DNA of 64,000 nucleotides from Gemmatimonas groenlandica (GTDB lineage Bacteria > Gemmatimonadota > Gemmatimonadetes > Gemmatimonadales > Gemmatimonadaceae): positions 4,650,001 through 4,714,000 of the forward strand of contig NZ_CP053085.1 in the NCBI RefSeq assembly GCF_013004105.1. The letters are read 5' to 3'. Of the stretch, positions 26,745 to 35,441 are shown in pieces (position 1 is the first letter of the stretch; each line of letters opens with the position of its first letter). Below the pieces are notes generated by a model that saw only the letters and a program-made list of their open reading frames with translations, did no database searches and was not told the DNA's origin. The translations under genes were made by a program, and so were the position numbers.

Positions 26745-27812
26745 CTACGCGCTCGCCACGTCTTCGCGTGTCACCCCGGCGCACGTCATCACCAGCTCCG
26801 CACCGTACACCTTCGCGGGCGTCTGATACCCGGCCTGGACCTCGCCCCGCATCACGCGCTCCACCACGGCGAGCGCGCAGGCCACCGTCCATTCCACACC
26901 CGCCTCGGGGCCGTGCAGGCGCGCCGAGGCATGGCCACCCGTACCGTCCGTCACCTCGCCCCACACGTGCGTCACCGTTTGCGCGCGACGCGACGGCGAC
27001 GGGCCGGGCTTCACCCCGCGTCGCAACAGCGTGCGCACCCACCCCAGCGCGAGCAGCGGTCGCAGCCACTGCATCACCGCCATCGACTGCCGCGCCGCAC
27101 GCGGCAACACGGTGTATTCCTCGATATTAGGGATGCCCGTGCTGTAGTACGCGGTGAACACATCCCCCCATGTGAGCTGCGTGACTTCCACCGGCCCGGC
27201 ACCGAAGTCCACCGCGCGCATCTTCATCGGCGACGTGGCGCGTGCAAACTGGCCATTCACGCGAACACGGTTTCCGAAGCGCAACAGCTCGATCACCGTG
27301 CGCTGCGTGCCCGGCGGCAATCCGCTCGGCCCCACGCTGTGGAACGCCATCGTCAGGTGCGTGGCCGTGGGTAATCGCTTCTTGAGGTACACGGCCAAAC
27401 AATCGGTCGGCACCACATCGAAGCCCACTGCCGGCATCAACATCACGCCGCGCGCTTGCGCCTCGGCATCGCGCGCGGCCGCCGCTTCGAATACGGGAAA
27501 CTCCCCCGTAATGTCGAGGTAGTGCACACCTGTGCGCAGGCATGCGTCCACCATCGGTCGTGATGTATACAGGAACGGTCCCGCGCAGTGCAGCACGACC
27601 GAGACGCCGGCGAGCGCGGCGTCGAGCGCGCCCGCATCGTCCAGCGCGCACACGCGATACGCGAGTCCCAGCTCACGGCCGAGTGCGGCGAGTGCCTCCG
27701 CATTGCGGCCGGCCAAGATCGGCGCCATCCCGCGCTTCACGCACTCGCGGGCCATGGCCTCCCCCACGTAGCCGGTCGCGCCATACAGCAGAAAGGCGGT
27801 CGTTGCAGTCAC
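26745..27812 (-). CDS. saccharopine dehydrogenase-like / trans-acting enoyl reductase family
   Basis: 355 residues. An N-terminal Rossmann fold (LLYGATGYVGEAMARECVKR) binds NAD(P)H, with LHCAGPFLYTSRPMVDACLR and YLDITGEFPVFEAAA as the usual next elements of the saccharopine-dehydrogenase NADP-binding domain. The central part VGFDVVPTDCLAVYLKKRLP is typical of the mycobacterial trans-acting enoyl-reductase group rather than true lysine-pathway enzymes. It is the last gene of a minus-strand operon; its start overlaps the SDR stop by 4 bp. The substrate is probably a lipid or polyketide intermediate (inference). Confidence 0.85.
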   Translation of the reverse strand: MTATTAFLLYGATGYVGEAMARECVKRGMAPILAGRNAEALAALGRELGLAYRVCALDDAGALDAALAGVSVVLHCAGPFLYTSRPMVDACLRTGVHYLDITGEFPVFEAAAARDAEAQARGVMLMPAVGFDVVPTDCLAVYLKKRLPTATHLTMAFHSVGPSGLPPGTQRTVIELLRFGNRVRVNGQFARATSPMKMRAVDFGAGPVEVTQLTWGDVFTAYYSTGIPNIEEYTVLPRAARQSMAVMQWLRPLLALGWVRTLLRRGVKPGPSPSRRAQTVTHVWGEVTDGTGGHASARLHGPEAGVEWTVACALAVVERVMRGEVQAGYQTPAKVYGAELVMTCAGVTREDVASA

Positions 27813-28630
27813 TTGGGTAATCCTTTCGCCATGATCGACCAGTATGACACCGGCGCCAGTCGTGCCAGTAGTGACAGCCCCACCGCATCGCTGCCCACGA
27901 GCACACGCTTCCGGCGCTGTTCGATGCCCCGCACGATGATCTCGCCGGCCTTGGCGGGCGGCATGCGGAGAAACTTCTTGAAGGCCGCGCGCCGCTGGGC
28001 CGCCTCGGTGTCGTCCACGCCCTCCGGCGCCCGCGCACGTTCCGCGATGTTCGTGCGCACGCCACCGGGATGCACCACCGTTACGCCGACCGTGGTGCCA
28101 TCCAGTTCGTGACGCAGCGCTTCGGAAAATCCGCGCACCGCGAACTTGCTGGCGGCGTACGCCACTTGCTCGGCCGGCGCCACGATACCGAAGATGCTCG
28201 AGATGTTGACGAGTCGGGCCTCGGTGCTGGCCCGCAGTAGCGGCAGGAAGGCGCGCGTCATGCTCACCACGCCATGGAAGTTGATGTTGAAGAGCCAGTC
28301 GAAGTCGGCTTCGCTCACCATTTCGAAGGTGCCGCCCAACGCCACACCCGCGTTGTTCACGAGCAGATCGGCACCGCCGTGCGCCTCGCGTACGATGGCG
28401 GGGAAGGCGGCGACCTGCGCGCGATCAGCCACGTCGAGCTGATGCTGGGTCACCCGCAGCCCGCTCACCGGCAGCAACGAGACGGTCTCGGCGAGACCCT
28501 CGGTGTTCACGTCGGCCAGCGCGAGATGACAGCCGCGTTGTGCCAGCGACGAGGCGATCGCGCGCCCGATGCCACTGCCGGCACCGGTAATCACGGCCGT
28601 ACGGCCGCGCAGGGTCATCTGGTCAGTCAT
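27809..28630 (-). CDS. short-chain dehydrogenase/reductase
   Basis: 273 residues with a classical SDR: TGAGSGIG cofactor loop at about 14-21, the LVNNAGVAL segment, catalytic Ser in VNISSIFG and YAASK. ATG 28630 is chosen since MTLRGRTAVITGAG follows directly; the longer frame is an extension inside the monooxygenase gene. It overlaps that gene by 8 bp upstream and the reductase gene by 4 bp downstream, so all three are translationally coupled. It probably oxidises or reduces the alcohol or ketone handled by the monooxygenase. Confidence 0.92.
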   Translation of the reverse strand: MTDQMTLRGRTAVITGAGSGIGRAIASSLAQRGCHLALADVNTEGLAETVSLLPVSGLRVTQHQLDVADRAQVAAFPAIVREAHGGADLLVNNAGVALGGTFEMVSEADFDWLFNINFHGVVSMTRAFLPLLRASTEARLVNISSIFGIVAPAEQVAYAASKFAVRGFSEALRHELDGTTVGVTVVHPGGVRTNIAERARAPEGVDDTEAAQRRAAFKKFLRMPPAKAGEIIVRGIEQRRKRVLVGSDAVGLSLLARLAPVSYWSIMAKGLPK

Positions 28631-30179
28631 GCGCGGCGAACTCCAGCGCAGGGCGTTGCGACGGCGCGGGCACGGTGCGGAACTCCAGCGCTGGATCGTC
28701 CACGCGTCCATGCCGGAGCGAGAACAGATCCTTCACGTAGTTCTGGTAGAGTTTCCAGGGTGCGCGATCGCCCTGCTTCGGGAGATGGGCGAGCGCGCGC
28801 TGCACGTAGCCGGAGGTGAAGTCGAACACCGGCGTTTCCGTCATGGACGGATCACGACGTGGCGTCACCTGCGCGTAGCCGCGCGCGCCCATGTAGTTGA
28901 GGAGACGGCACACGTGCTGCGCGATCAAGTCGCACTTGAGGGTCCACGACGCGTTTGTATAGCCGACCGCCGCCGCCATATTCGGGACGTCACTGAGCAT
29001 CATACCCTTGTACGTCATGCACTGGGCGAGATCGACGACCGCACCGTCAACGACGAGCGTCACCCCACTCAGCAGCGACATCCGTAGCCCCGTGGCCGCC
29101 ACGATGATGTCCGCGTCGAGATGCGCGCCCGACTGCAGCACAATGCCCGTGGCATCGAAGCGTTCGATCGTGTCCGTCACAATCGATGCACGCTGCTCGC
29201 GCAGCGCCACGAACAGGTCGCCATCGGGCACCATGCAGAGGCGTTCGTCCCACGGTTGATAGCGCGGACTGAAGTGCTCTTCGAACGGGAAGTCGGCACC
29301 GAGCTGCGCTGTCGCGTCCGTGCGCAGCGCCTTCTTGAAGGTCTCCGGACGTGAGCGGGCGATGGAGTAGTAGAACATGCTGCGGGCCACGTTCTTCCAG
29401 CGCGAGATCGCGTACGCCAGCTTCGACGGCAGCACGCGACGCAACGCGTTAGCCACCGTGTCGACCGACGGCAGCGTGGCGATATAGGTGGGCGAACGCT
29501 GCAGCATCGTGACGTGTGCCGCGGCCCGGTCTCCATTCGCCATCGCCGGCACGAGCGTGACCGCCGTCGCCCCGCTGCCGATCACGACGACGCGCTTGCC
29601 GCGGTAGTCGAGATCCGCGGGCCAATGTTGCGGATGCACGAGCGGCCCCACGAAGTCCGACGCGCCAGGCCATGCGGGGGTGTAGCCTTGCCCGTAGTCG
29701 TAGTAGCCGGCGCAGCTGTACAGAAAGCCGCAGCTCAGACGCAGCGGTGTCCGATCGGCGCCGACTTCGAGGTGCACAAGCCAGCGGGCATCGGCCGACG
29801 ACCATTCAGCCCGTACGAGGCGATGGCGATAGCGGATGGCGCGATCGATCCCGAATTCGTGCGCGGTGTCCTCGATATAGGCCTTGATCGACGGCCCGTC
29901 CGCGATCGCCTTCGCGTTCCGCCAGGGGCGGAAGCGATAGCCGAGCGTGTACATGTCGGAGTCGGAGCGAATACCGGGATAACGGAACAGATCCCAGGTG
30001 CCGCCCATCTGTTCGCGGCCTTCCACGATCGCGTACGACAGCCCCGCACACGCCGTTTGCAGATGCCATGCGGCGCTGATGCCGGATAGGCCGGCGCCGA
30101 CAATCAGGACGTCGACGTGTTCCACGCTGATTTCACCGAGGCGCGGTGTGCTGTTGGAATCCCGGAGCATGTCGGCCAT
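28623..30179 (-). CDS. flavin-containing (Baeyer-Villiger-type) monooxygenase
   Basis: 518 residues. The FAD Rossmann motif is LIVGAGLSGISAAWHL (residues 27-42). The Baeyer-Villiger fingerprint FxGxxxHxxxWP is present as FVGPLVHPQHWP, followed by the NADPH-binding VVVIGSGATAVTLVPA. FRYPGIRSDSDMYTLGY is the usual EthA-like segment. Such enzymes insert oxygen next to a ketone or oxidise S or N. First gene of a three-gene operon with an SDR and a saccharopine-type reductase, an arrangement also known in mycobacteria and hydrocarbon degraders. Confidence 0.92.
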   Translation of the reverse strand: MADMLRDSNSTPRLGEISVEHVDVLIVGAGLSGISAAWHLQTACAGLSYAIVEGREQMGGTWDLFRYPGIRSDSDMYTLGYRFRPWRNAKAIADGPSIKAYIEDTAHEFGIDRAIRYRHRLVRAEWSSADARWLVHLEVGADRTPLRLSCGFLYSCAGYYDYGQGYTPAWPGASDFVGPLVHPQHWPADLDYRGKRVVVIGSGATAVTLVPAMANGDRAAAHVTMLQRSPTYIATLPSVDTVANALRRVLPSKLAYAISRWKNVARSMFYYSIARSRPETFKKALRTDATAQLGADFPFEEHFSPRYQPWDERLCMVPDGDLFVALREQRASIVTDTIERFDATGIVLQSGAHLDADIIVAATGLRMSLLSGVTLVVDGAVVDLAQCMTYKGMMLSDVPNMAAAVGYTNASWTLKCDLIAQHVCRLLNYMGARGYAQVTPRRDPSMTETPVFDFTSGYVQRALAHLPKQGDRAPWKLYQNYVKDLFSLRHGRVDDPALEFRTVPAPSQRPALEFAAHD

Positions 30180-30309
30180 TCCTGAATTCTACGGAACCCC
30201 GAGACGTTTGGCGCCCACCGGCGTGCACGTCCGGTCATGGCATCGCGCGCGCACAGACCGCATACTTCGCCTGCTCGCAGCATTTCCCCTCCCGTATCCC
30301 GAGTCCCTC

Positions 30310-33306
30310 GTGAGAGCGTTTCGTTTCCTCCTCGGCCTGGCGGTGCTCGCTGCCGGATCGCTCGAGGCCCAGCAATCCTCGCGCACGGAGCCGGTGACCG
30401 GCCTGCGCGACAACTCCACGGGCTATCACGCCCTCGTCGGTGCGCGCGTGGTCACGGCTCCAGGCCAAGTCCTGACCAACGCCACGATCGTGGTCCGCAA
30501 CGGCCTCATTACCGCCGTCGGCGCCGGCATGGCCGCGCCCGCGGGGGCTCGCGTGTGGGACCTCAAGGGTCTCACGGTCTATCCCGGCTTCATCGATGCC
30601 TCCGCTGACCTCGGCGGCGACGCACCCCCACAGGGCGGCGATGTTGGCCCCACCCACTGGAATCCGCAGGTGCGCGCGTGGTTCAGTACCACCGCCAATC
30701 TCAAGGACGATTCCACCCGCCGCACTGCCCTTCGCTCGCTCGGCTTCGGCACCGCGCTCGCCGTGCCGCGTCAGGGTATCTTCCGCGGCTCCGCCTCGGT
30801 GCTCAACCTCGGTGATGGCGGCGTGCGTGAACGCGTGTTGCGCCCCGATCTGGCCCAGTCGATCGGCTTTCAGCGCTCCTTCGCCCTCGGTGGCATGTAC
30901 CCGAACTCCGCCATGGGGACGGTGGCGCTCATGAAGCAGACCTTCATGGACGCCGAGTGGTACATTCGCGCGTGGGGCACGTACGAAACCAGTGGCCGCT
31001 CGTTGCTGCCGCCCGAAACGAGCGAGGCGCTCTCGGCGCTCGCCAAGGCCGTGAAAGGCACGCAGCCCGTCTTCTTCGAGACCACCAGCGAAGAGGAATA
31101 CCTGCGCGCGTACAAGCTCGCGCAGGAGTACAAGCTGACGCCGTGGTTTCGCGGCAGCGGACAGGAGTACCGTTTGATCGACGTGCTCAAGGGACGCACG
31201 CAGCCGCTGGTGTTGCCGCTGAACTTCCCCGACGCGCCGAACGTGTCGAGCCCGGAAGCCGCGACCAACGTGACGTTGGCTGACCTCCGTCATTGGTACC
31301 TCGCGCCCACCAATCCGTCGCAGGTCGCGGCGGCCGGCGTGCCCTTCGCGATCACCGCCGACGGCCTCTCGTCGCTTACGCAGTTCCTGCCCAACCTGCG
31401 CACCGCGGTGGCCCGTGGCCTCGCGCCCGACAAGGCGCTCGCCGCCCTCACCACCGTCCCCGCCGCATTCCTCGGCATCGAGAAGACGCACGGCACCATC
31501 GCCGTGGGCAAGGCCGCCAATCTCGTCGTCAGCGACGGCGATCTCTTCACCGAAGAGTCGAGCGTGCGCGATGTGTGGGTGCAGGGCCGTCAGTACGGTG
31601 TCACGCGTCCGCCGCAGGTCGACCCGCGCGGCACCTGGACGATTACCTCAGACGACGCCGGCACCTTCAAGACGGCCACGCTGCGTCTCGAAGGCCCGCT
31701 CAATCGCATCCGTGGTACCGTGGAAATGGCCGGACGTCGTCCGGTCCCGCTCACGTCGGTGCGCGTCATCGCCGAGACGGGTCGTCTCGAAGCGACCTTC
31801 GCCGGTGAGCCGCTCGGGCAGGAAGGCGCGCTGCTGCTCGCCGGCTCCGTGCGCGACACGACCTTCTTCGGCTGGCTCTCGCTCCCCAACGGTACCGACG
31901 CCCAGTATCGCGGCGCGCGTACCGAAGCGTTCGAAGGCCCCGCCCGCGGCGCCGTGGCGGTAAAGGTGCCGAAGATCGATCTGCCGTTCATCCGGCCGTC
32001 CATGGAGTTCGGCCGTTCGGCGCCGCCGATGCAGCCGGCCGTGGTGCTCGTGCGCAACGCGACGGTGTGGACGCAGGGACCACAGGGGCGGATGGAAAAC
32101 GCCGACCTGCTGGTGCAGGCGGGCAAGGTAGTGCGCGTGGGACAGAAGCTCGCCGCCCCCGCCGGCGCGGTGATCGTCGACGCCACCGGCAAGCACGTCA
32201 CGCCGGGACTCATCGATCCGCACACGCACTCCGGTGTCAGCGCGGTCAATGAATCGGGTTTCGCGATCGTGCCCGAAGTGCAGATGGGCGATGTCATCAC
32301 GCACAACAACATCTGGTTCTATCGCCAGCTCGCCGGCGGACTCACGACCACGATGATCCTGCACGGCTCGGCCAATCCGATCGGCGGCGAGAACGTGTAT
32401 GTGAAGACGCGGTGGGGCGGACTGCCCGACGACTACAGGATCGTGGGCGCGCCCCGCACGGTGAAGTTTGCACTTGGTGAAAACCCGAAGCGCAGCCCGA
32501 CGCGCTATCCGAACACGCGCATGGGCGTGCAGGAAATCATCCGCGACCACTTCCTGGCCGCGCGCGATTACGAGAAGGAGTGGAAGAACTGGGAGAAGAC
32601 GAAGACCGGTATTCCGCCGCGCAAGGATCTGCGCATGGAAGCCATCCTCGACATTCTCAACCAGAAGCTGCTCGTGACCTCGCACGGGTATCGCGCCGAC
32701 GAATTCCTCGCGCTGGTTCGCCTCGCTGAAGAATTCGGCTTCCGCATCCAGGCGCTGCAGCACGGCGTGGAAGCGTACAAGATCGCCAGTGAGCTCAAGA
32801 AGTCCGGTGTCGCCGCCATCGTGTGGAGCGACTGGGGCGCGTTCAAGCTCGAAGCGTACGACGCGACGTCGTACAACGCGCGCTTGCTGATCGAAGCGGG
32901 TGTGGTCACGTCGCTGCATTCCGACGACGCCGAGATCTCGACGCGCATGAACTGGGAAGCGGGTAAGCTGCTGCGCTCGGGCGTCGACGAGGTCATGGCG
33001 CTGTCCACGGTGACCAACCAGTCGGCCAAGGCGATTGCGATCGACAACAAGGTCGGCTCGCTCGAAGCCGGCAAGGATGCCGACTTCGTGATCTGGAGCG
33101 GCAATCCGCTGTCGCAGTTCACGAAGGCCGAGCAGACGTGGGTGGATGGCCGGAAGTACTTCTCGCTCGATGAAGACAAGGTGCTCCGCGAGGAGATCGC
33201 GAAGCAGCGTGCGCAGCTCATTCAGGCCGTGATCGCGGCCGGAGTCACCGAGACGCCCGCCGCTGGACCGGCGCGTGGTCGCGGCGGCGAAGGAGCGCGC
33301 AGGTGA
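30310..33306 (+). CDS. exported double-domain amidohydrolase, only second domain with metal site
   Basis: 998 residues from GTG 30310, where a signal peptide begins (FRFLLGLAVLAAGSLEAQQ). Two amidohydrolase-fold halves: the first (about 40-410) has GFIDASADLGG where the metal HxH should be and lacks the other His/Asp ligands; the second (about 580-965) has IDPHTHSG (His638, His640), His792 in TSHGYR, His818 in LQHGVE and Asp872 in LHSDDAE. The second half is therefore probably an active metal-dependent hydrolase, and the first a structural or regulatory copy. The Ala/Gly/Arg-rich C-terminus is likely disordered. The next gene follows closely. Confidence 0.88.
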   Translation: MRAFRFLLGLAVLAAGSLEAQQSSRTEPVTGLRDNSTGYHALVGARVVTAPGQVLTNATIVVRNGLITAVGAGMAAPAGARVWDLKGLTVYPGFIDASADLGGDAPPQGGDVGPTHWNPQVRAWFSTTANLKDDSTRRTALRSLGFGTALAVPRQGIFRGSASVLNLGDGGVRERVLRPDLAQSIGFQRSFALGGMYPNSAMGTVALMKQTFMDAEWYIRAWGTYETSGRSLLPPETSEALSALAKAVKGTQPVFFETTSEEEYLRAYKLAQEYKLTPWFRGSGQEYRLIDVLKGRTQPLVLPLNFPDAPNVSSPEAATNVTLADLRHWYLAPTNPSQVAAAGVPFAITADGLSSLTQFLPNLRTAVARGLAPDKALAALTTVPAAFLGIEKTHGTIAVGKAANLVVSDGDLFTEESSVRDVWVQGRQYGVTRPPQVDPRGTWTITSDDAGTFKTATLRLEGPLNRIRGTVEMAGRRPVPLTSVRVIAETGRLEATFAGEPLGQEGALLLAGSVRDTTFFGWLSLPNGTDAQYRGARTEAFEGPARGAVAVKVPKIDLPFIRPSMEFGRSAPPMQPAVVLVRNATVWTQGPQGRMENADLLVQAGKVVRVGQKLAAPAGAVIVDATGKHVTPGLIDPHTHSGVSAVNESGFAIVPEVQMGDVITHNNIWFYRQLAGGLTTTMILHGSANPIGGENVYVKTRWGGLPDDYRIVGAPRTVKFALGENPKRSPTRYPNTRMGVQEIIRDHFLAARDYEKEWKNWEKTKTGIPPRKDLRMEAILDILNQKLLVTSHGYRADEFLALVRLAEEFGFRIQALQHGVEAYKIASELKKSGVAAIVWSDWGAFKLEAYDATSYNARLLIEAGVVTSLHSDDAEISTRMNWEAGKLLRSGVDEVMALSTVTNQSAKAIAIDNKVGSLEAGKDADFVIWSGNPLSQFTKAEQTWVDGRKYFSLDEDKVLREEIAKQRAQLIQAVIAAGVTETPAAGPARGRGGEGARR

Positions 33307-33335
33307 TCCGTCCATTTCTCTCGACACTAGAAACC

Positions 33336-34721
33336 ATGCGAACCATGAACACCACAGCGCGCCGGACGAGCACTCGTCTTACGACGCTGGCGCTGGCGAC
33401 GGCGTTCGCCGGGTTGCTCGCGCCGCGCGCGGCGACTGCCCAGGAACGCATGACGGTGCCACCGCAGGAGCAGCCGGTCGTGCTACGCGGCGCCACGATT
33501 CATACCGTGACCAAGGGAACGATCACCAACGGCACCATCGTGCTCGATCGGGGCAAGATCACCGCGATCGGCGGCCCCGACATCGCGGTGCCGCGCGGCG
33601 CCAAGGTGGTGGACCTGGCCGGCAAGCACATTTATCCGGGCCTCATCGATGCCTACAGCACGGTTGGTATCACCGAGATCGGCTCGGTTGACGTCTCGAA
33701 CGACATCAACGAACTCGGCGACTTCAATCCGAACGTACGCGCCGAAGTGGCGGTGAACGCCGAGAGCCGGCACATCGGCACGACGCGCTCCGCGGGGGTG
33801 TTGGTGGCCTTCAGCACGCCGGAAGGCGGCGTGATCTCGGGGCTGTCGTCGGCGATGTCCCTCGAAGGTTGGACGTGGGAAGAGATGTCGATGAAGGGCG
33901 CGGCCGCGCTGAACGTGAAGTGGCCCGACCCGAACGCGCAGCCGCGTCGTGGTGGCGGCGGTGGCCCTGGCGGACGCGGTGGCCCGGCCGGCCCGCCGCC
34001 GAAGACGTACGCCGAGCAGGTGGAGCAGATCAAGGGATACTTCGCGGAAGCGCGGGCGTATCGTGATGCCGTGAAGTCGAATCAGTCGGTGCGCACCGAT
34101 GCGCGGTACGCGGCGATGATTCCGGCCATCGACGGATCGATTCCCGTCGTGGTGGCGGCTGAAGGCGCGGCGCAGATCAACGACGCGATTACGTGGGGCA
34201 AGGCCGAAGGGATCAAGCTTGTGATCCGCGGCGGACGTGACGCGCTGTTCGTGGCCGATCGTCTCAAGGCCGAGAACGTGCCAGTGATCCTCACGTCGAC
34301 CATGTCGGCGCCCGACCGCCAGTACGAAGGCTACGACAACGCCTACGCCACGCCGGCGAAGTTGCACGCGGCTGGTGTGAAGTTCGCCATTGCCGGTGGT
34401 AGCGGCGCGCTGTACAGCTATCGGCTGCCGTGGGAAGCCGGCGTGGCCGTAGCGTTCGGCCTGCCCGAAGAAGAAGCGCTCAAGGCGGTGACGATCAATG
34501 CCGCCGAATTCATGGGCGTCGCCGACAAGGTGGGCTCGTTGGAAGTCGGCAAGGAAGCCACGCTATTGATCACGACGGGGACGCCGCTGGACATGACGAG
34601 CAACATCATCCAGTCGTACATCCAAGGTCGTGAGATCAACATGATGGACATCCACAAACTCTTCTTCCAGAAGTACATGGAGAAGATCAAACAGCAGGCG
34701 CCGAGAAAGATCACGCCGTAA
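33336..34721 (+). CDS. amidohydrolase-fold protein lacking metal ligands (likely pseudoenzyme)
   Basis: 461 residues from ATG 33336 with signal peptide ending RAATAQE; a GTG at 33303 overlapping the previous stop is an alternative start that spoils the signal. The fold is clear (GATIHTVTKGTITNGTIVL, YPGLIDAY, VGSLEVGKEATLLITTG), yet the ligand positions read IDAYSTVG instead of HxH (about residues 105-108), VVAAEG, VIRGGRDAL and FAIAGGSGALYS instead of the His and Asp sites. A Gly/Pro-rich loop lies near 205-225. It probably partners the preceding amidohydrolase without catalysing hydrolysis itself. Confidence 0.85.
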   Translation: MRTMNTTARRTSTRLTTLALATAFAGLLAPRAATAQERMTVPPQEQPVVLRGATIHTVTKGTITNGTIVLDRGKITAIGGPDIAVPRGAKVVDLAGKHIYPGLIDAYSTVGITEIGSVDVSNDINELGDFNPNVRAEVAVNAESRHIGTTRSAGVLVAFSTPEGGVISGLSSAMSLEGWTWEEMSMKGAAALNVKWPDPNAQPRRGGGGGPGGRGGPAGPPPKTYAEQVEQIKGYFAEARAYRDAVKSNQSVRTDARYAAMIPAIDGSIPVVVAAEGAAQINDAITWGKAEGIKLVIRGGRDALFVADRLKAENVPVILTSTMSAPDRQYEGYDNAYATPAKLHAAGVKFAIAGGSGALYSYRLPWEAGVAVAFGLPEEEALKAVTINAAEFMGVADKVGSLEVGKEATLLITTGTPLDMTSNIIQSYIQGREINMMDIHKLFFQKYMEKIKQQAPRKITP

Positions 34722-34739
34722 CGCATGGGTGATTACCGC

Positions 34740-34779
34740 AAAGCGCCGCCGATATCCCACGAGATATCGGCGGCGCTTT
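34740..34779. terminator. bidirectional hairpin terminator
   Basis: A perfect 17-bp stem (34740-34756 with 34763-34779) closes a 6-base loop and begins AAAGCG and ends CGCTTT, so both strands place A before and T after a GC-rich stem. It sits between the stops of the convergent amidohydrolase-like and DUF2383 genes, as expected for a shared intrinsic terminator. Confidence 0.85.
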
Positions 34780-34798
34780 GTCGTTACGCGCTTAGACG

Positions 34799-35287
34799 TT
34801 ACGCGGTCGGGCGGTCGTGGTCTTCGTGCTTCGTGTCACGATGCTGATTCCGGAGGTCACGGACCTTGTCATGCGCGGCGCGCACGTCGTCAGCCTGTCG
34901 CATCACCAGCGGTCGCAGGTCGCTCGGCAGTGTCTTGCCGAGAGCATCGGCATAAGCCTTCTTGGCATAGTCTTCGCCGCGCTCGCATTCGTCGAGGATC
35001 GACTGATCATCGTCGGTCGAGACCGCCGCTTTCACCGCCATCCAGCCGCGATGCGCAGCGGCAGCAGCATGCCCCATGTCGGCGGGCGTGCCACCGATAC
35101 GCTCGACTTCCACCTCGAGCTCATGTGTAAACGTCTTGCGCTGCGTGGCAAGCGTCGAAAAGAGCTGCTTGAGGTCGGCGCTGTCGGCGCGCTCAGCCGC
35201 AGCGGCGAATCCCTTTTCGCCATCGCGGCAGGTTTCGATCAGATCATTCATGACCGAGACGGCTTCGTTGTTCGTATCGCTGGACAT
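34799..35287 (-). CDS. PA2169/DUF2383-type four-helix-bundle protein
   Basis: 162 residues, all helical. The core AVSVMNDLIETCRDGEKGF, FAAAAERADSADLKQLF, and LEVEVERIGGTPADMGHA with RGWMAVKAAV is the ferritin-like DUF2383 pattern. Carboxylates and His spaced along the helices could bind metal, but this is not established for the family. Members are often stress-related. ATG 35287 is chosen; an open frame upstream to 35617 has no similarity to the family. The last 30 residues are rich in charged residues and His. Confidence 0.8.
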   Translation of the reverse strand: MSSDTNNEAVSVMNDLIETCRDGEKGFAAAAERADSADLKQLFSTLATQRKTFTHELEVEVERIGGTPADMGHAAAAAHRGWMAVKAAVSTDDDQSILDECERGEDYAKKAYADALGKTLPSDLRPLVMRQADDVRAAHDKVRDLRNQHRDTKHEDHDRPTA

Positions 35288-35441
35288 GGGTCTCCTTGCG
35301 GCAAGTGTATCGAGGTGTCGGGACGAACATGCGTTCCGACGAACACTGGTTTGCAAGGCGTGGGCCACGCAGCAGCTCAGGTGTGACTCACACACGTGCC
35401 CTCGACTTGCCGGCAAATTGTCGAGGTCGTAGCTTCGGCAC

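Noticed and set aside
28631-28711. Longer N-terminus for the SDR protein
   Set aside because: The extension lies inside the monooxygenase gene, is Arg/Trp-rich and precedes a normal family start at ATG 28630.
31648-33327. 559-residue minus-strand open frame opposite the amidohydrolase
   Set aside because: The opposite strand carries a clear amidohydrolase with motifs; this frame is His/Arg/Asp-rich nonsense caused by codon bias.
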